Part shown: positions 7,243 through 18,200 of the stretch, piece after piece | Position numbering within the stretch: the first letter of the stretch is position 1 | Layout of the letters: each line of letters opens with the position of its first letter | Virus record (IMG/VR): IMGVR_UViG_3300030333_002148 | Span: 1 to 61,776 of that record | Reading direction: 5' to 3' (one strand) | Length of the DNA stretch: 61,776 nucleotides | Source of the DNA: a virus | Notes under the pieces: generated by a model | Seen by the model: the letters and a program-made list of their open reading frames with translations, nothing else | Told to the model about the DNA's origin: nothing | The model's database searches: none | Made by a program: the position numbers and the translations under genes

Positions 7243-7844
7243 TGGCATATAGAAGAGAAGATAGAATTAATCTAAGGAAGCAACAAGTTGGGATTGTTGA
7301 TAGTGAGCCAACAATAAATGAACTTGATGAAGGTGTTGTAATAACTAAAAGCATACCTGACCATAAAACTGGAAAGTATAAAACTGTCCAATATATTAAA
7401 AATGGCTCAAATATTGTAAAATCAGAATTTGGAAATATAAATGAATCAAAATCTTCTTATGAATCAAAATGGGTATTGAGTAAAGAAGCGGATATATCTA
7501 GTACAGGAACTACAAAAGCTATATTTATAAAAGCTGGTACATATTTAATGGATGTTAGAATAATAATCACAGAACAAATAACCGCAGGTTCAATGGAAGT
7601 TGATGTAGGAATTGACAGCAATACAGATGTTTTTATTGATGGTTGGGATGGTACTGCTGGAAGTCACGCAATAGATACTATTAATGCATTTGGAAGAGGA
7701 TCCTCTGCAACTGAAACTGGTGTTAAACTTGGAAAATTTTTTGATGACGATGATACAGTAGACATTAGGGTTAATACTGCTGCTACTTCTGGGAAAGTAA
7801 GATTAATGGCTTGGTTGGTCAGAAACCCTTCAATCTCTACTTGA
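7242..7844 (+). CDS. Hypothetical virion protein, 200 residues
   Basis: The protein starts with a basic segment (MAYRREDRINLRKQQVG), then IKNG repeats and a C-terminal beta-rich domain with alternating hydrophobic residues (VDIRVNTAATSGKVRLMAWL). It overlaps the nozzle stop by TAATG. The C-terminal part resembles small jelly-roll or decoration-type domains in general character, but no family is recognised. Its place right after the nozzle gene suggests a tail accessory protein. Confidence 0.7.
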   Translation: MAYRREDRINLRKQQVGIVDSEPTINELDEGVVITKSIPDHKTGKYKTVQYIKNGSNIVKSEFGNINESKSSYESKWVLSKEADISSTGTTKAIFIKAGTYLMDVRIIITEQITAGSMEVDVGIDSNTDVFIDGWDGTAGSHAIDTINAFGRGSSATETGVKLGKFFDDDDTVDIRVNTAATSGKVRLMAWLVRNPSIST

Positions 7845-7891
7845 AGAATAACTATGATTATGTTTAATTTAAACCCAAATAATAAATCCTA

Positions 7892-9103
7892 ATGGCACAA
7901 TACTCCGATCCAAGTCAATTCGCTAATATTTTTAGTATATATTCTCAGGTATATAAAACTGAACAAGAACAAAAAGAAGCGGAAAAAGAAAAAAAGAAGG
8001 AGTATGTAGAATATGCAGCTAAGCCTGTTGAAATGGCAGAAGCGAACAGAGCAACACAAATAGCGGAAGCCCGATTGCTTCAAATGACGCCTGATCCCGA
8101 TTCAAGAACTGGATTTAAATATGAACCAGATGATACACCTAGAGAAAGGGGATTAAGGGGTTGGTTAAAACATAGATACAGAAAGCCAGAAGATAGAGTT
8201 AGATTAACAGAAAGGACTCCTGAAGCCATAGAAAGAGCTAGAATCGCAGAAAATAAAAGGTTTGAAGAAAAGCAATTAAATATGGTTAAAAGTGATCCTG
8301 ACTTTAGATATGGCCCTGCTCCAACAGAAGAAGCACTTGAAAGGAATTTGCGAAGAAAAGCTATGGATCAAAGGGCTATTAGACTATCGAAAGAAAGAGA
8401 GTCTTTTCCAAAGCCTGATACATTGGATAATATCACACCTGAACCTGTAGCTACTACACCTGGTTTATTGGATGAATCAGTTTATAGTGAGTACCTTGGA
8501 AGAAAAGATGAAAGTGGAAGGTTTTTGAATAAAGATATTCAAGCTATTTATGATAAAACATATGAAGAAGGTTTAAGAAAAAGAGGATTTAATCTTGACT
8601 TAACACCTATAGAAGAAACGGCAAAGGAAGCTACATCTACAATTTCGCAAGCACCTAAATATGATAGCTTTGGTGATCTTATAAAAGCAAGAGATACTGC
8701 TGAAAAGGGTAGTGTTTTATATCAAGATGTTCAATCTCAAATAAATAAATTATACGAACAAGGTGGAGGCACCTATGAGGGTGCAAAAGAAGCATTTGGC
8801 ACTATTGATACTGCATTGGATATAAAGGAAACTGCAGAATCTGCTGAAAATATTTTAGGGGCAGTTGATGTTGGTGAAGGTTTAGAAACTACAAATAAAG
8901 CCACTGCTTCTTTAGCATCTGCTGCTCCTGGTTTAGGAACTGTGGCAAAAGCATATCAAGCTGGGTCTATCTTATTTGATAAGGATGCAGATCCTGATGA
9001 GCAAGCTCGTGCCCTAGGAGAAATGGGATTAAACTATGCTACTGGTGGATTATACGGTTTAGGTAAAGGATTATATGGGTTATTAGGTGGAGACTTAGCA
9101 TGA
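7892..9103 (+). CDS. Ejection-type virion protein, Gly-rich C-terminus
   Basis: The 403-residue protein begins with a charged helix (EQEQKEAEKEKKKE) and is hydrophilic until about residue 300. The last 90 residues are small-residue rich with glycine-zipper character (TASLASAAPGLGTVAKAY; ATGGLYGLGKGLYGLLGG), as in proteins that insert into the host envelope during DNA delivery. It heads the run of large virion proteins (318, 725, 2982 and 960 residues). It overlaps the next gene by ATGA. Role inferred from layout and composition. Confidence 0.65.
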   Translation: MAQYSDPSQFANIFSIYSQVYKTEQEQKEAEKEKKKEYVEYAAKPVEMAEANRATQIAEARLLQMTPDPDSRTGFKYEPDDTPRERGLRGWLKHRYRKPEDRVRLTERTPEAIERARIAENKRFEEKQLNMVKSDPDFRYGPAPTEEALERNLRRKAMDQRAIRLSKERESFPKPDTLDNITPEPVATTPGLLDESVYSEYLGRKDESGRFLNKDIQAIYDKTYEEGLRKRGFNLDLTPIEETAKEATSTISQAPKYDSFGDLIKARDTAEKGSVLYQDVQSQINKLYEQGGGTYEGAKEAFGTIDTALDIKETAESAENILGAVDVGEGLETTNKATASLASAAPGLGTVAKAYQAGSILFDKDADPDEQARALGEMGLNYATGGLYGLGKGLYGLLGGDLA

Positions 9104-10056
9104 TAGAAAAGAAAGCATATAAAGCATATACGGATGGTGCTCAGTATGGAAAATTTGGAGATCATAAATCTAAAGGTGGTAAGGTAGTAGAAGGTGTTAC
9201 TGGTAAAATTCATATACAAGGTGGTGTTGAAACAGATATAATGAAAACACATGGGCCAGAAGGTGAATATATATTAGCACAAAGAAACGGATATCCATCA
9301 CTAGATGCTGTTCCTAAAAATGAAACAACTGGACATAATGAATATTTTTTGAGAAAAGCAAGAAATTGGTTGTTTGGTGAAAATTCAGTTTGGCAAAATA
9401 ATGTTTTTACAGGTGGTGGTCTTGGCAGTGGTCTTGCAACTCTTTTTGGTTATACAGAACCAGCACAAAAAGATCCAGATATGGGGATATCTCCTTTTAA
9501 TTTGGGCACTGATCATGAAGCCCAGAGGAAAAGAGATTTAGGAACAATGCTTGGTACACAAACAGAAAGTGCAATTGCAGCACAGGAAAAAATGGAAGGA
9601 TTCATTGATGAGAATCTTCAGGAACAATTAATTCAATTTGGTGCGAGATCAGAAATGCTTGATACTGCTGAGGATAGATTAGGAACTCAAACAACAAGTG
9701 TACAGCGTGATATATCTAAACAGTATGGTGGAGTTAGAGATATGTCCGCAAAAACAGGCCTTGTTACTGCAGGTGACGATTCAGCTATGTTAGAAGATAT
9801 TGAATTTGCAGGAGAAACTGCAATGGAGGATATTGGTATAAATCGTCAAAACATAGGCTCTCAAAGAGAGATACTAGCAAGTCAAGAACGTGGAGCTATT
9901 ACTCAAGCAGATATAGATAAAGCAAAAAGTAAGCAAGGTACTCAACAAGCACTTGCGTCTATGATATCAGATTATATGTCAGCAACTGGAGAAACTGTAG
10001 ATGATGATATATTTGATCTATTTACTCAATATATGGAAGAGGGGGGACAAGTGTAA
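9100..10056 (+). CDS. Hypothetical virion protein, 318 residues
   Basis: The N-terminal 100 residues are glycine-rich (GDHKSKGGKVVEGVTGKIHI) with a segment EGEYILAQRNGYPSLDAVPK; the C-terminal 150 residues are helical, ending in a Gln/Glu-rich helix (DYMSATGETVDDDIFDLF). The gene overlaps its neighbours by ATGA and TAATG, so the five large genes look co-translated. I do not recognise the family. An internal virion role is likely from context. Confidence 0.65.
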   Translation: MIEKKAYKAYTDGAQYGKFGDHKSKGGKVVEGVTGKIHIQGGVETDIMKTHGPEGEYILAQRNGYPSLDAVPKNETTGHNEYFLRKARNWLFGENSVWQNNVFTGGGLGSGLATLFGYTEPAQKDPDMGISPFNLGTDHEAQRKRDLGTMLGTQTESAIAAQEKMEGFIDENLQEQLIQFGARSEMLDTAEDRLGTQTTSVQRDISKQYGGVRDMSAKTGLVTAGDDSAMLEDIEFAGETAMEDIGINRQNIGSQREILASQERGAITQADIDKAKSKQGTQQALASMISDYMSATGETVDDDIFDLFTQYMEEGGQV

Positions 10057-12233
10057 TGGCTACTTCTGATACTATATTAGCAGGATTGTCTGAACTTGCA
10101 GACTTATATACTAAGTCTAAAGCATTAGATCTAGCAGAAACTCAATTCCAAATACAGAGAGAAGGTGCTATTGCTGATAGAGCTTTTACACAAAGGCAAT
10201 TAGATATCGCTGAAAACAAAGCTATATCTTCTGAGAAATTAGGTGAATTGAATTTAATGCTTAGTATGAAGAATGATCTTCAAGCAGAGAAAAGAGTACA
10301 GGAGAAAATATTACAAACTACTTATAATGTTGCCCCTCAGTATAGTACTTCAGGACTTGAGGATATAACAACAATGTTATCTGGCTCCATGGATGATAAG
10401 ATATCTGGTGTTGGTGAGTATATCAACCTATTAGATACTCAATTAAGTGATATAAATACTCAGATCAGTGGTTTACAAGCTGAAGAAAGGTATTACGCTG
10501 ATGCTGCAGCACGTTATTCTGGTTTAAATCAAATACTGCAAGAACATGAATTTGAAACCTTAGTAGAAGATGCTAAACAATTACCTCAGTTCGAAGGTTT
10601 TGTAGATGAAGCAGACTTTGGTGCAGGTTTTAGAGCAGCTTTTACAAAAGAAATGCCTGCATGGCGTAGACAAGCTTTATCTATGGATGTTACTAACAAG
10701 ATGAATAAAGAATCAAAAGATAGAGCTGCAGCACAATATTCAGCTATGCAAACATATACTGCTTCACCAGATTTTGATTGGGCTGAACAATTTGGATCAG
10801 AAGAAATGGGCAATGCGGCTAAACAAGCATTTACATCATCAGATTATTCTAGATTTTTAGCACATCTTAATATGCCTGGTAATGAGTCACTTAAAAAAGT
10901 TTTTCAAACTCATCTAGGTTTTAATGTTCAACTTGGTAATATAGAAGCAAATGCTGCAAAAGCATATGCATTAGATGCTGAATTGATGGGGCAGACATAT
11001 ACCCCTACTGCTCCAAAGGGTAATTTTTTAGAAGAATATGAAACTATAGTATCAATGGCTGATCTACCAGGAGGTGGTAAGGCATCTGCTTTTGAAGCAT
11101 ATACAAATTTTATATCTGGCAGGGGCATAACGGATAAAGCAACTGTTGATAGCATGTTTGCAATGCTTGAAGATAAATATGGAGAAGATCTTGGCCCTGA
11201 TTTTAAAGCTTGGTTAGATGATCCAGAAGGCTTTGGTAAAACTGAAGTTGAGCAGGTCACTGGTGGAGGAAATGTTTCTGAACTTACTGCTTTGGATCAA
11301 TTAATCGCAGATTATGCTCAAACGGAAACTGAAAGAGGCAAAATAACTGGAGAGCAAAAAAAGAAAAAAGATTGGTCTAAGAATGTTAATAGCAAATATA
11401 ATCAATTATACTCAAGAGCACCTTCTTCATTACAGTCTGTATTCGATAGAGTTATTGGCCCTAAATTTGAAACACTTCTAGCTTCTGCTCCAGTAGATCA
11501 ACAGCGTGCACGAAAGCATGCTATGAAATTTACAGGAACTAAGGGAGCAGATTTAACAGATAAACAATGGTTAGATCTTGACAATCAAGTGGCATTGACA
11601 GTGAGTACAATGTTACAACAACCAGCACCAGGTCTTGAAGAAGTAGGATTAGGGGCAGGAGGAATGCTTTTATCAACAGTAGGTATAGGTGATGAAGATG
11701 TTGCAAGAGATATGCTAAAAACAGGTAAAAGTTCTGCTTTATCTTTATTAAAACAATATTCTGAATATAAAGCCATGACACAAGAAAGACCTGAGTTCTC
11801 TCCTGAGGTTAAAGAATTGATGGAGAAATATGGTATAGGCATACCTACTGCTTGGAAAGAACCTGCTACTGAACCAGTAAAAAAAGAAACTGCTGAAAAT
11901 ATTGGAGCTGCAATAGATGCTGGATTTGGTCAAGATTGGAATATATCAGAAGCTAGGGCTACAGATCTAGATCGAGCTACATTAGCAAGTTTAGATAATT
12001 TAACATTGAAAACAGTATATGATTCAGATGATATACCCTATGATCCTGCAAGTATGGAATTATATTCTCAAACACCATCTGAAAGACCATTTTGGGATCC
12101 TGAATTTAGATCAGATTGGGAAGAGATGTTTCCTGGACAGCCAACTCCTTGGGCATTTTATGATAAGGCTAGTCCGATATGGGATCCAGGTAATTGGGGC
12201 CCTAGAAATCCATTTGAAGCTGTTGATGAATAA
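10056..12233 (+). CDS. Helical internal virion protein, 725 residues
   Basis: The protein is helical through most of its length (for example KALDLAETQFQIQREGAIAD and AEKRVQEKILQTTYN) and has a Trp/Pro-rich C-terminus (ERPFWDPEFRSDWEEMFPGQ and PIWDPGNWGPRNPF). No catalytic motif is visible. Composition and place before the giant protein suit an internal/ejection or injection-scaffold protein. The stop overlaps the start of the 2982-residue gene at TAATG. Confidence 0.65.
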   Translation: MATSDTILAGLSELADLYTKSKALDLAETQFQIQREGAIADRAFTQRQLDIAENKAISSEKLGELNLMLSMKNDLQAEKRVQEKILQTTYNVAPQYSTSGLEDITTMLSGSMDDKISGVGEYINLLDTQLSDINTQISGLQAEERYYADAAARYSGLNQILQEHEFETLVEDAKQLPQFEGFVDEADFGAGFRAAFTKEMPAWRRQALSMDVTNKMNKESKDRAAAQYSAMQTYTASPDFDWAEQFGSEEMGNAAKQAFTSSDYSRFLAHLNMPGNESLKKVFQTHLGFNVQLGNIEANAAKAYALDAELMGQTYTPTAPKGNFLEEYETIVSMADLPGGGKASAFEAYTNFISGRGITDKATVDSMFAMLEDKYGEDLGPDFKAWLDDPEGFGKTEVEQVTGGGNVSELTALDQLIADYAQTETERGKITGEQKKKKDWSKNVNSKYNQLYSRAPSSLQSVFDRVIGPKFETLLASAPVDQQRARKHAMKFTGTKGADLTDKQWLDLDNQVALTVSTMLQQPAPGLEEVGLGAGGMLLSTVGIGDEDVARDMLKTGKSSALSLLKQYSEYKAMTQERPEFSPEVKELMEKYGIGIPTAWKEPATEPVKKETAENIGAAIDAGFGQDWNISEARATDLDRATLASLDNLTLKTVYDSDDIPYDPASMELYSQTPSERPFWDPEFRSDWEEMFPGQPTPWAFYDKASPIWDPGNWGPRNPFEAVDE

Positions 12234-15200
12234 TGCCTTTACCAGAAGAATATTATAATATATTAAATCAAGGTGCTCGTCAGGGCGTCACTACATTTCC
12301 TAACTTTTCTCCTCCAGGTATAGAGTATCCTACATACGAGGGTTTAATAGTAGAAGAACCAGAACCTGTAGAGAGAGGTACATTTATGGATCTTGCTAAA
12401 AGCTTTGGAGCTGGTGGAGTATCTGGACTTACATGGTCTGCTATTGATCTACAAGGTGAGGATTGGGATCAAATGAATACTATGGAAAGAACTGGGTGGA
12501 TACTTGGTGAAGGTGCATCCTTGTTCTTACCGATAGGGCCATTTGGCTTACTAGGTAGGGGATCAAGAATGGTTGCCAGAGGACTTGGTAATAATTTTAT
12601 TGACGATCTTGCTAAACAGGCTGGTAAGTTCACTACTAAAGATACAAATGAGATATTAAAAGGTATTAACGCTGCTGCGAAAAAGACTGGTAAGAGTACA
12701 GATGAAATAGTATCAGGATTAGATCGAAATGTACAAAGAGGATTAAGAGAAGTAGTTGATGATGATCTTGGAATACGATGGATAAATGAATTAGGAATAG
12801 GTGGTACTACTGCAGCAAATGCACAAAAACTACTTACTATGTCTAGCAGTACTGCAGTTAAACAAGCATTCAAAGATGCAGGACTTCGTGAAATAGCTCA
12901 GAGAGATGCAGATCTTATAGCTGGTAGATTTGTAGATGGTCTAGCAGATGGAAGGTATGTAAATGATGTTGCTGAATGGGTAGAAAGAGGTATTTCTGGG
13001 GGACTACCAGAAGGTGTGTCTAAATATCTTGGTATGGCTGCTCAAGATATGTTGATAATGAGTATTCATTCTATTGGTGCTGGAAAGATAGCAGAACATC
13101 TAAGAGGTGAAGCGTTTGATACTGAAACAGCATTAAGTCATTCAGCAATGATGTCTCTTGCCTTTCCTGCAATAAGATTTTTCCCATTTGGTGGTACAGA
13201 AAACCTTGGAAATGGTATAAAAGCCTATTGGAATTCATATAAAGGTACAAATTATCAAAAAATAGCAAAAGAACATGGCGAAGATGTTGTCAGAGGGATG
13301 GCAAATATAATGACAAGAGGTTCTTTTAAAGATATAATTAATAAAGGTATGGGTAATCGTACTATAAATATGAGAGATGGTACTCAATACTTAGGTGCTG
13401 ATGCTGTTGAGAATGCATTATTTGCAAAAAATATAAAAAATAGAATGCCTATGGAACATGTCTATGAGATATTGGAAAAGTATAAGGGGGCAGTAGGTCA
13501 AGAATTAAGAAGTAAATGGGGTAAGAATTATATAATGGACATTGTTGCATCTGCTCCTAGAATGGGATTAGGTGTACTTGCAATGAATCATGGTATGTTT
13601 GCTACTGGAATGTTCAATGACATGGAAGGGCCAGAATTAGCATCTCATATCTTTATGTCTGCTATAATGACAAAAGGTAGAGGAGCCTGGGGTAGGGATA
13701 CCCAACGTACTTATATGGCTGAATTCACCCCATATTTCGAAGCATTGAAGCTATTAGGAGCAAAGCCTGATGTCCTTCAACAAAGAATGGCAACCTATAC
13801 AAGAGATGAAATTGAAGGTACCTTTGGAACGTCATTCGCAACTGATCCTGTAGGTCAGCAAATAGAAAAAACATTTGATACTGTATTATCTGATAAAAGC
13901 AATAGAGAATATAAGGCTGGTGATTTTAGTCCAACCAATCATAAGAAAGTTTCTGAATTTGCAAATGTATATAATATGATAAAAAGGATGCGTAATCCAG
14001 AAATGAAACCAGAGGAATTGATAGATCCTAGGTTCATGAATAAGAAAGCACTTGATGAATTATCGAAAAGTATAGATAATATAGAGGTAGAAAACGGTAG
14101 GACTATAAAGCAAGTAGGTTGGGAGGGTACACTGGCTGTTCTTTCTGAAAGACCTGCAGATAGAATTGTTGATATATATGGTAAGATGATACAAGAAATG
14201 GCAGACTTTGCTGGTATTGAAGCCTCTTATGATCCAACAATTAAAGGTAGGGATAAGATATTTGGAAAATTAATATCAGGGCCTGACATGATGGAAATGG
14301 ATGGTGTATTTACCTATAATAGAGTTATGCAAAGATTGAATTCTATGAGTAGAGCGGACACTACTGGAGAGTATCAAGATGTAAGTACATTAAAAATAAA
14401 AAATATCGATGAACTCAGTTCAGGTTTAAATAGGATAGCAGATAAATGGATGGAGACAATAGATATAGAATATGGTGGTAAAAGATTGTATAACAGTCCT
14501 TGGGATAATGCTTATATGGACTTTATGGGTAGAGCATCTCAAATTGGTGCAAAGAATTTTTTAAGAAAAGTATTAATAGGAGACACATCTGATATAGATG
14601 CTGGTAATCTATCAAGATCTATGCTTGCTCTGTTCAATACAACTGATCTTATTGACGGTAAACAAAAATTTAGAAGATCTATAGATGATTATAAATTTGA
14701 GGATGCGGTAGGAGAAAAGGATGCTGCTAGATTAAGTCAAGCGAAAGAAAACTTGAGGCTTTTATTTGAATTAATGAAATCTCATCCTGATAGAGGAGTA
14801 GCGAAGGATCCTATAAAACAAAAAGATAAAATAACTATAGATGAAGTAGAAGCAGCCGCAGGTTTATTTTCAAAAAGATTTAATTCACTACCTGAGCAGT
14901 ATAGAGAGAATTTTTATGCTGAGGGTAGTGTAGATCTTGTAGAAACAACTTATGGTTTAGAAAACGCTGATCCAAGAGCAGTTTTTGTAGCAAAGGCTGT
15001 GTCTGAAGAAGGACTTGGATTTCAATACGAGGGGAAAACTCAATTACCAAGTAGAAAATTTGTTTCAGACCTAGCTAGAGATCTTCCACCAACTCAATCA
15101 TTAGAAGCACAGCAAAAGGTTAATGCAGCATTGGATAGAATAAGTAGAATACTTGGGCCTAATGCTGAAAGAGCAGATTATTCTGTAATAGAAACAGGTA

Positions 15201-18200
15201 GACCAGAATTTTCATCTTTAACTATAGAAAAAATATTAGCAGTTGATAAAGCAATTGGAAATCAAACTGTTAAAGACCTCTTAGAAAATGGAATAAAGGC
15301 TACATCTGAAATACAATTTTCAAATAGCAATCTTCAAGAAAAACTTGTAAGTATAAAAACTGCAATGGAGAATTTACAGCACTCATTTGAAACAAACTCA
15401 CTCAAGCCAAAGCATCTTGATGAGATCGCTGTGCAAATAGAAACCCTTATTGATATGGGAGTAAGTAAAGATCAGGTAGCTTCCTTAGAATCAAATCTTA
15501 GTACAATAAAGCAATTTATTGCACGTGGTGATATGTCACAAGACTATGTTAAGGAAAATTCTAATGCAATATTATCAGTACAAGAAGTAGTTGCTGATAT
15601 ATTAAACCGAGAAGGAAGAGCTAAAAGAGAATTTCAGAGTATAACAAATAAGATCATTAACATGACCATTCTTGGTAGAAGTGGTGGTGGATTAAAGTCA
15701 ATTCAAGCAAGAGAAGCGGTTGAAGATCTAAGTGCTAAACTGAGAGAACTTAGACCAGATGCTATGGACAGAGAAAAAACCTTTTCAGAATTAGTAATGG
15801 AATACAATGAAACAGGTAGTTGGACAAAAGCATTGGATGTTGTTAGGTCAGTAAATGAAGGTATTGTAGGTCAAGTTTTAAGTAATAGTAGAAATCCTAT
15901 TATAGCAGAAACGGCTAAGCAGTTATGGAATAAGACATTAAATAAAAACACTATACAACACGACCAAAGAACTCTTCAAGATATTGCAAGGGATTATGGA
16001 ATAGTAGACAGAGCAGATCCCAACGAGATAGATCCTGCTTTTGTGAAAAGGATACGTGATCGTACTAATCCCAATAGTGTTGAAGATGCATTTATGGAGA
16101 TAAGAAAAAGGATCTTTGATAATAATCCTACAGCTGAAGCTTACAATCTTTGGAGTAAGTTTATAAAAGAGGATAGTAATATACTTGCAAATGCTTTGAT
16201 AAATGGTAGAGTTAGGCAAGAAGCTAGAATAAAAGCTGGTGTATTAGAATTTAATTCAGATGGTAAATTTAGATCAAATATTAATGATGATTTTTATGAC
16301 CGGTTGCATGTAACTGGTGATAGAAACGAACCTTATGAACTATGGCACCTTGATGATACTATAACAACAAGGACATTTAAAAAGAATAGAACGTTCTCTA
16401 TTGATTTTTATAAAAGTGGTGATCCTTTAGAGATACAACAATTGATCAATGGTCAGTTACGTTTGGGAAAAATGACAGACCTTGTGAAAGAATTGAAAGA
16501 TTCTGGATTTATGTTTGATCCCAATGGAAAGTATATGGAAAGCCTAACAAATGTTCCTATATCTCCCTTGATCTACATGAGACCTTCCCCTGGTTCAAGA
16601 ATAATATTTGTAGCCACTGATAGTAATGTTAAAAAATTGAATTCAGATTTTGAACTTTGGTTTGCCAATAAAGCAGATAGATTACGAGATAGAAGTGAGG
16701 TAGAAGCAAATAAATTTATTGAAATGTTTGGAGATCTTCTTACTGGTGGAAATACAAATGCATCTCTTAGATTGAAGATGTTAATGCAACACATAGATTA
16801 TACTAGAGCAGGTCAATTCGATAAATGGATGGCAGAACATTCAAAAGCAACTCCTGATTGGAATAACCTTGCTAAGATAGAATCAGATATGTTTAAACGT
16901 GGATACTTATCTGATGGTGGTACTACTCAAAGGTTTAATGAAAAAACACTTAGATGGAACGCTCAACGCCATCCAGATCAAACTGTAAGGGATTTTTCAG
17001 AACTATTATTAAATAATAATATGCAGTACACAGTAGGTGTGATCGCAGATGAAGTATTCAATAGAGATGCAGATTATACTGTAAGTCAACAACGAACTGG
17101 AACTCCATTTGATAATAGGAGAATATCTTTTGAAAAATTAACTGAAGTTCAGGGCGAGTATGTAAATAACAGTGTTGTAAATGAAATTGTTGGAAAACAA
17201 ATCTATGATGTCTCTACTGATTCTTATAAAAGTCTTAAATCCTCTATGCTGGATGGTGCAAAAATAGTAGATGAAAGTTTGGCTAAACTGTTATGGGCAC
17301 AGAAAGGTGGATCAGGTGAATGGAATGGAGCAAAGACCATTATGTTCTCTACTGGTGATAATTCTATGCTTGGTAAGGGTTTTGCTGTTTATATACCTTC
17401 AATCTCTAGAAGAATGACAAATCGTGGTATTAACTTATTACTAGGAGAGTCATCTGCTAAGTCGTTTACTGGAAACAATTTAAATGGTAATCCAATTATA
17501 CCTTTTGAACATTCACAAACAGGACAAGCTCGAAATTGGACAAGAGATATATTTCAAAATATGGGGGCTGATAATATAATGAGCTTAAATATTGATGGTC
17601 TTGGTGTTCAATTCACATCAAAGAATGTTGAGGGTGTTAATATATCATCATCCATGTTTGACTGGCAAAGCCCTGGTCATGTAAAACGGGCAACAGAGTG
17701 GATGGGACTTACAGAAATATTAAAAGATAGAAAGAACTTAAAATCAATGATAGGTGATGGGCCTGATTTTATAAGAGCTGTCTTCGCTGAAAGAGAATCT
17801 AAGGGTTTAGTGTATACTGAAGGTGCAATGGGATTAACCAGAGAATTGATAGACATGGGTATATCCTCTAATAATCCATTGGTCAGGGCTCAGTTAGATA
17901 AGATATTAAGAAATGAAGATTATAAAATGCTTACAAAGGTACCTACTACTTATGGAGAAGATAACTTTATTATTCCTGATGTTAGAGGCACTCTTTCTAA
18001 TCCAGTTTTTGCTGAGTTAAGAGCTAAAATAGTAGAAAATGGAACACCAGCTTTAGGAGATAAATTATACAATAAAGCTATACAATTTGGAGGAGTTGCA
18101 TTACCAGATAACACAGCAAGAAAGAAAATGAAAGATCTCAATGAAAAGATATTTGTTTTCAGAGATGAAAATGGTGTTGATCATGTAGTACAATATGATA

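Noticed and set aside
12469-12873. 134-residue ORF antisense to the giant virion gene
   Set aside because: Its product is Leu/Ser/Pro-rich as expected for a reverse reading of helical coding sequence, with no family features.
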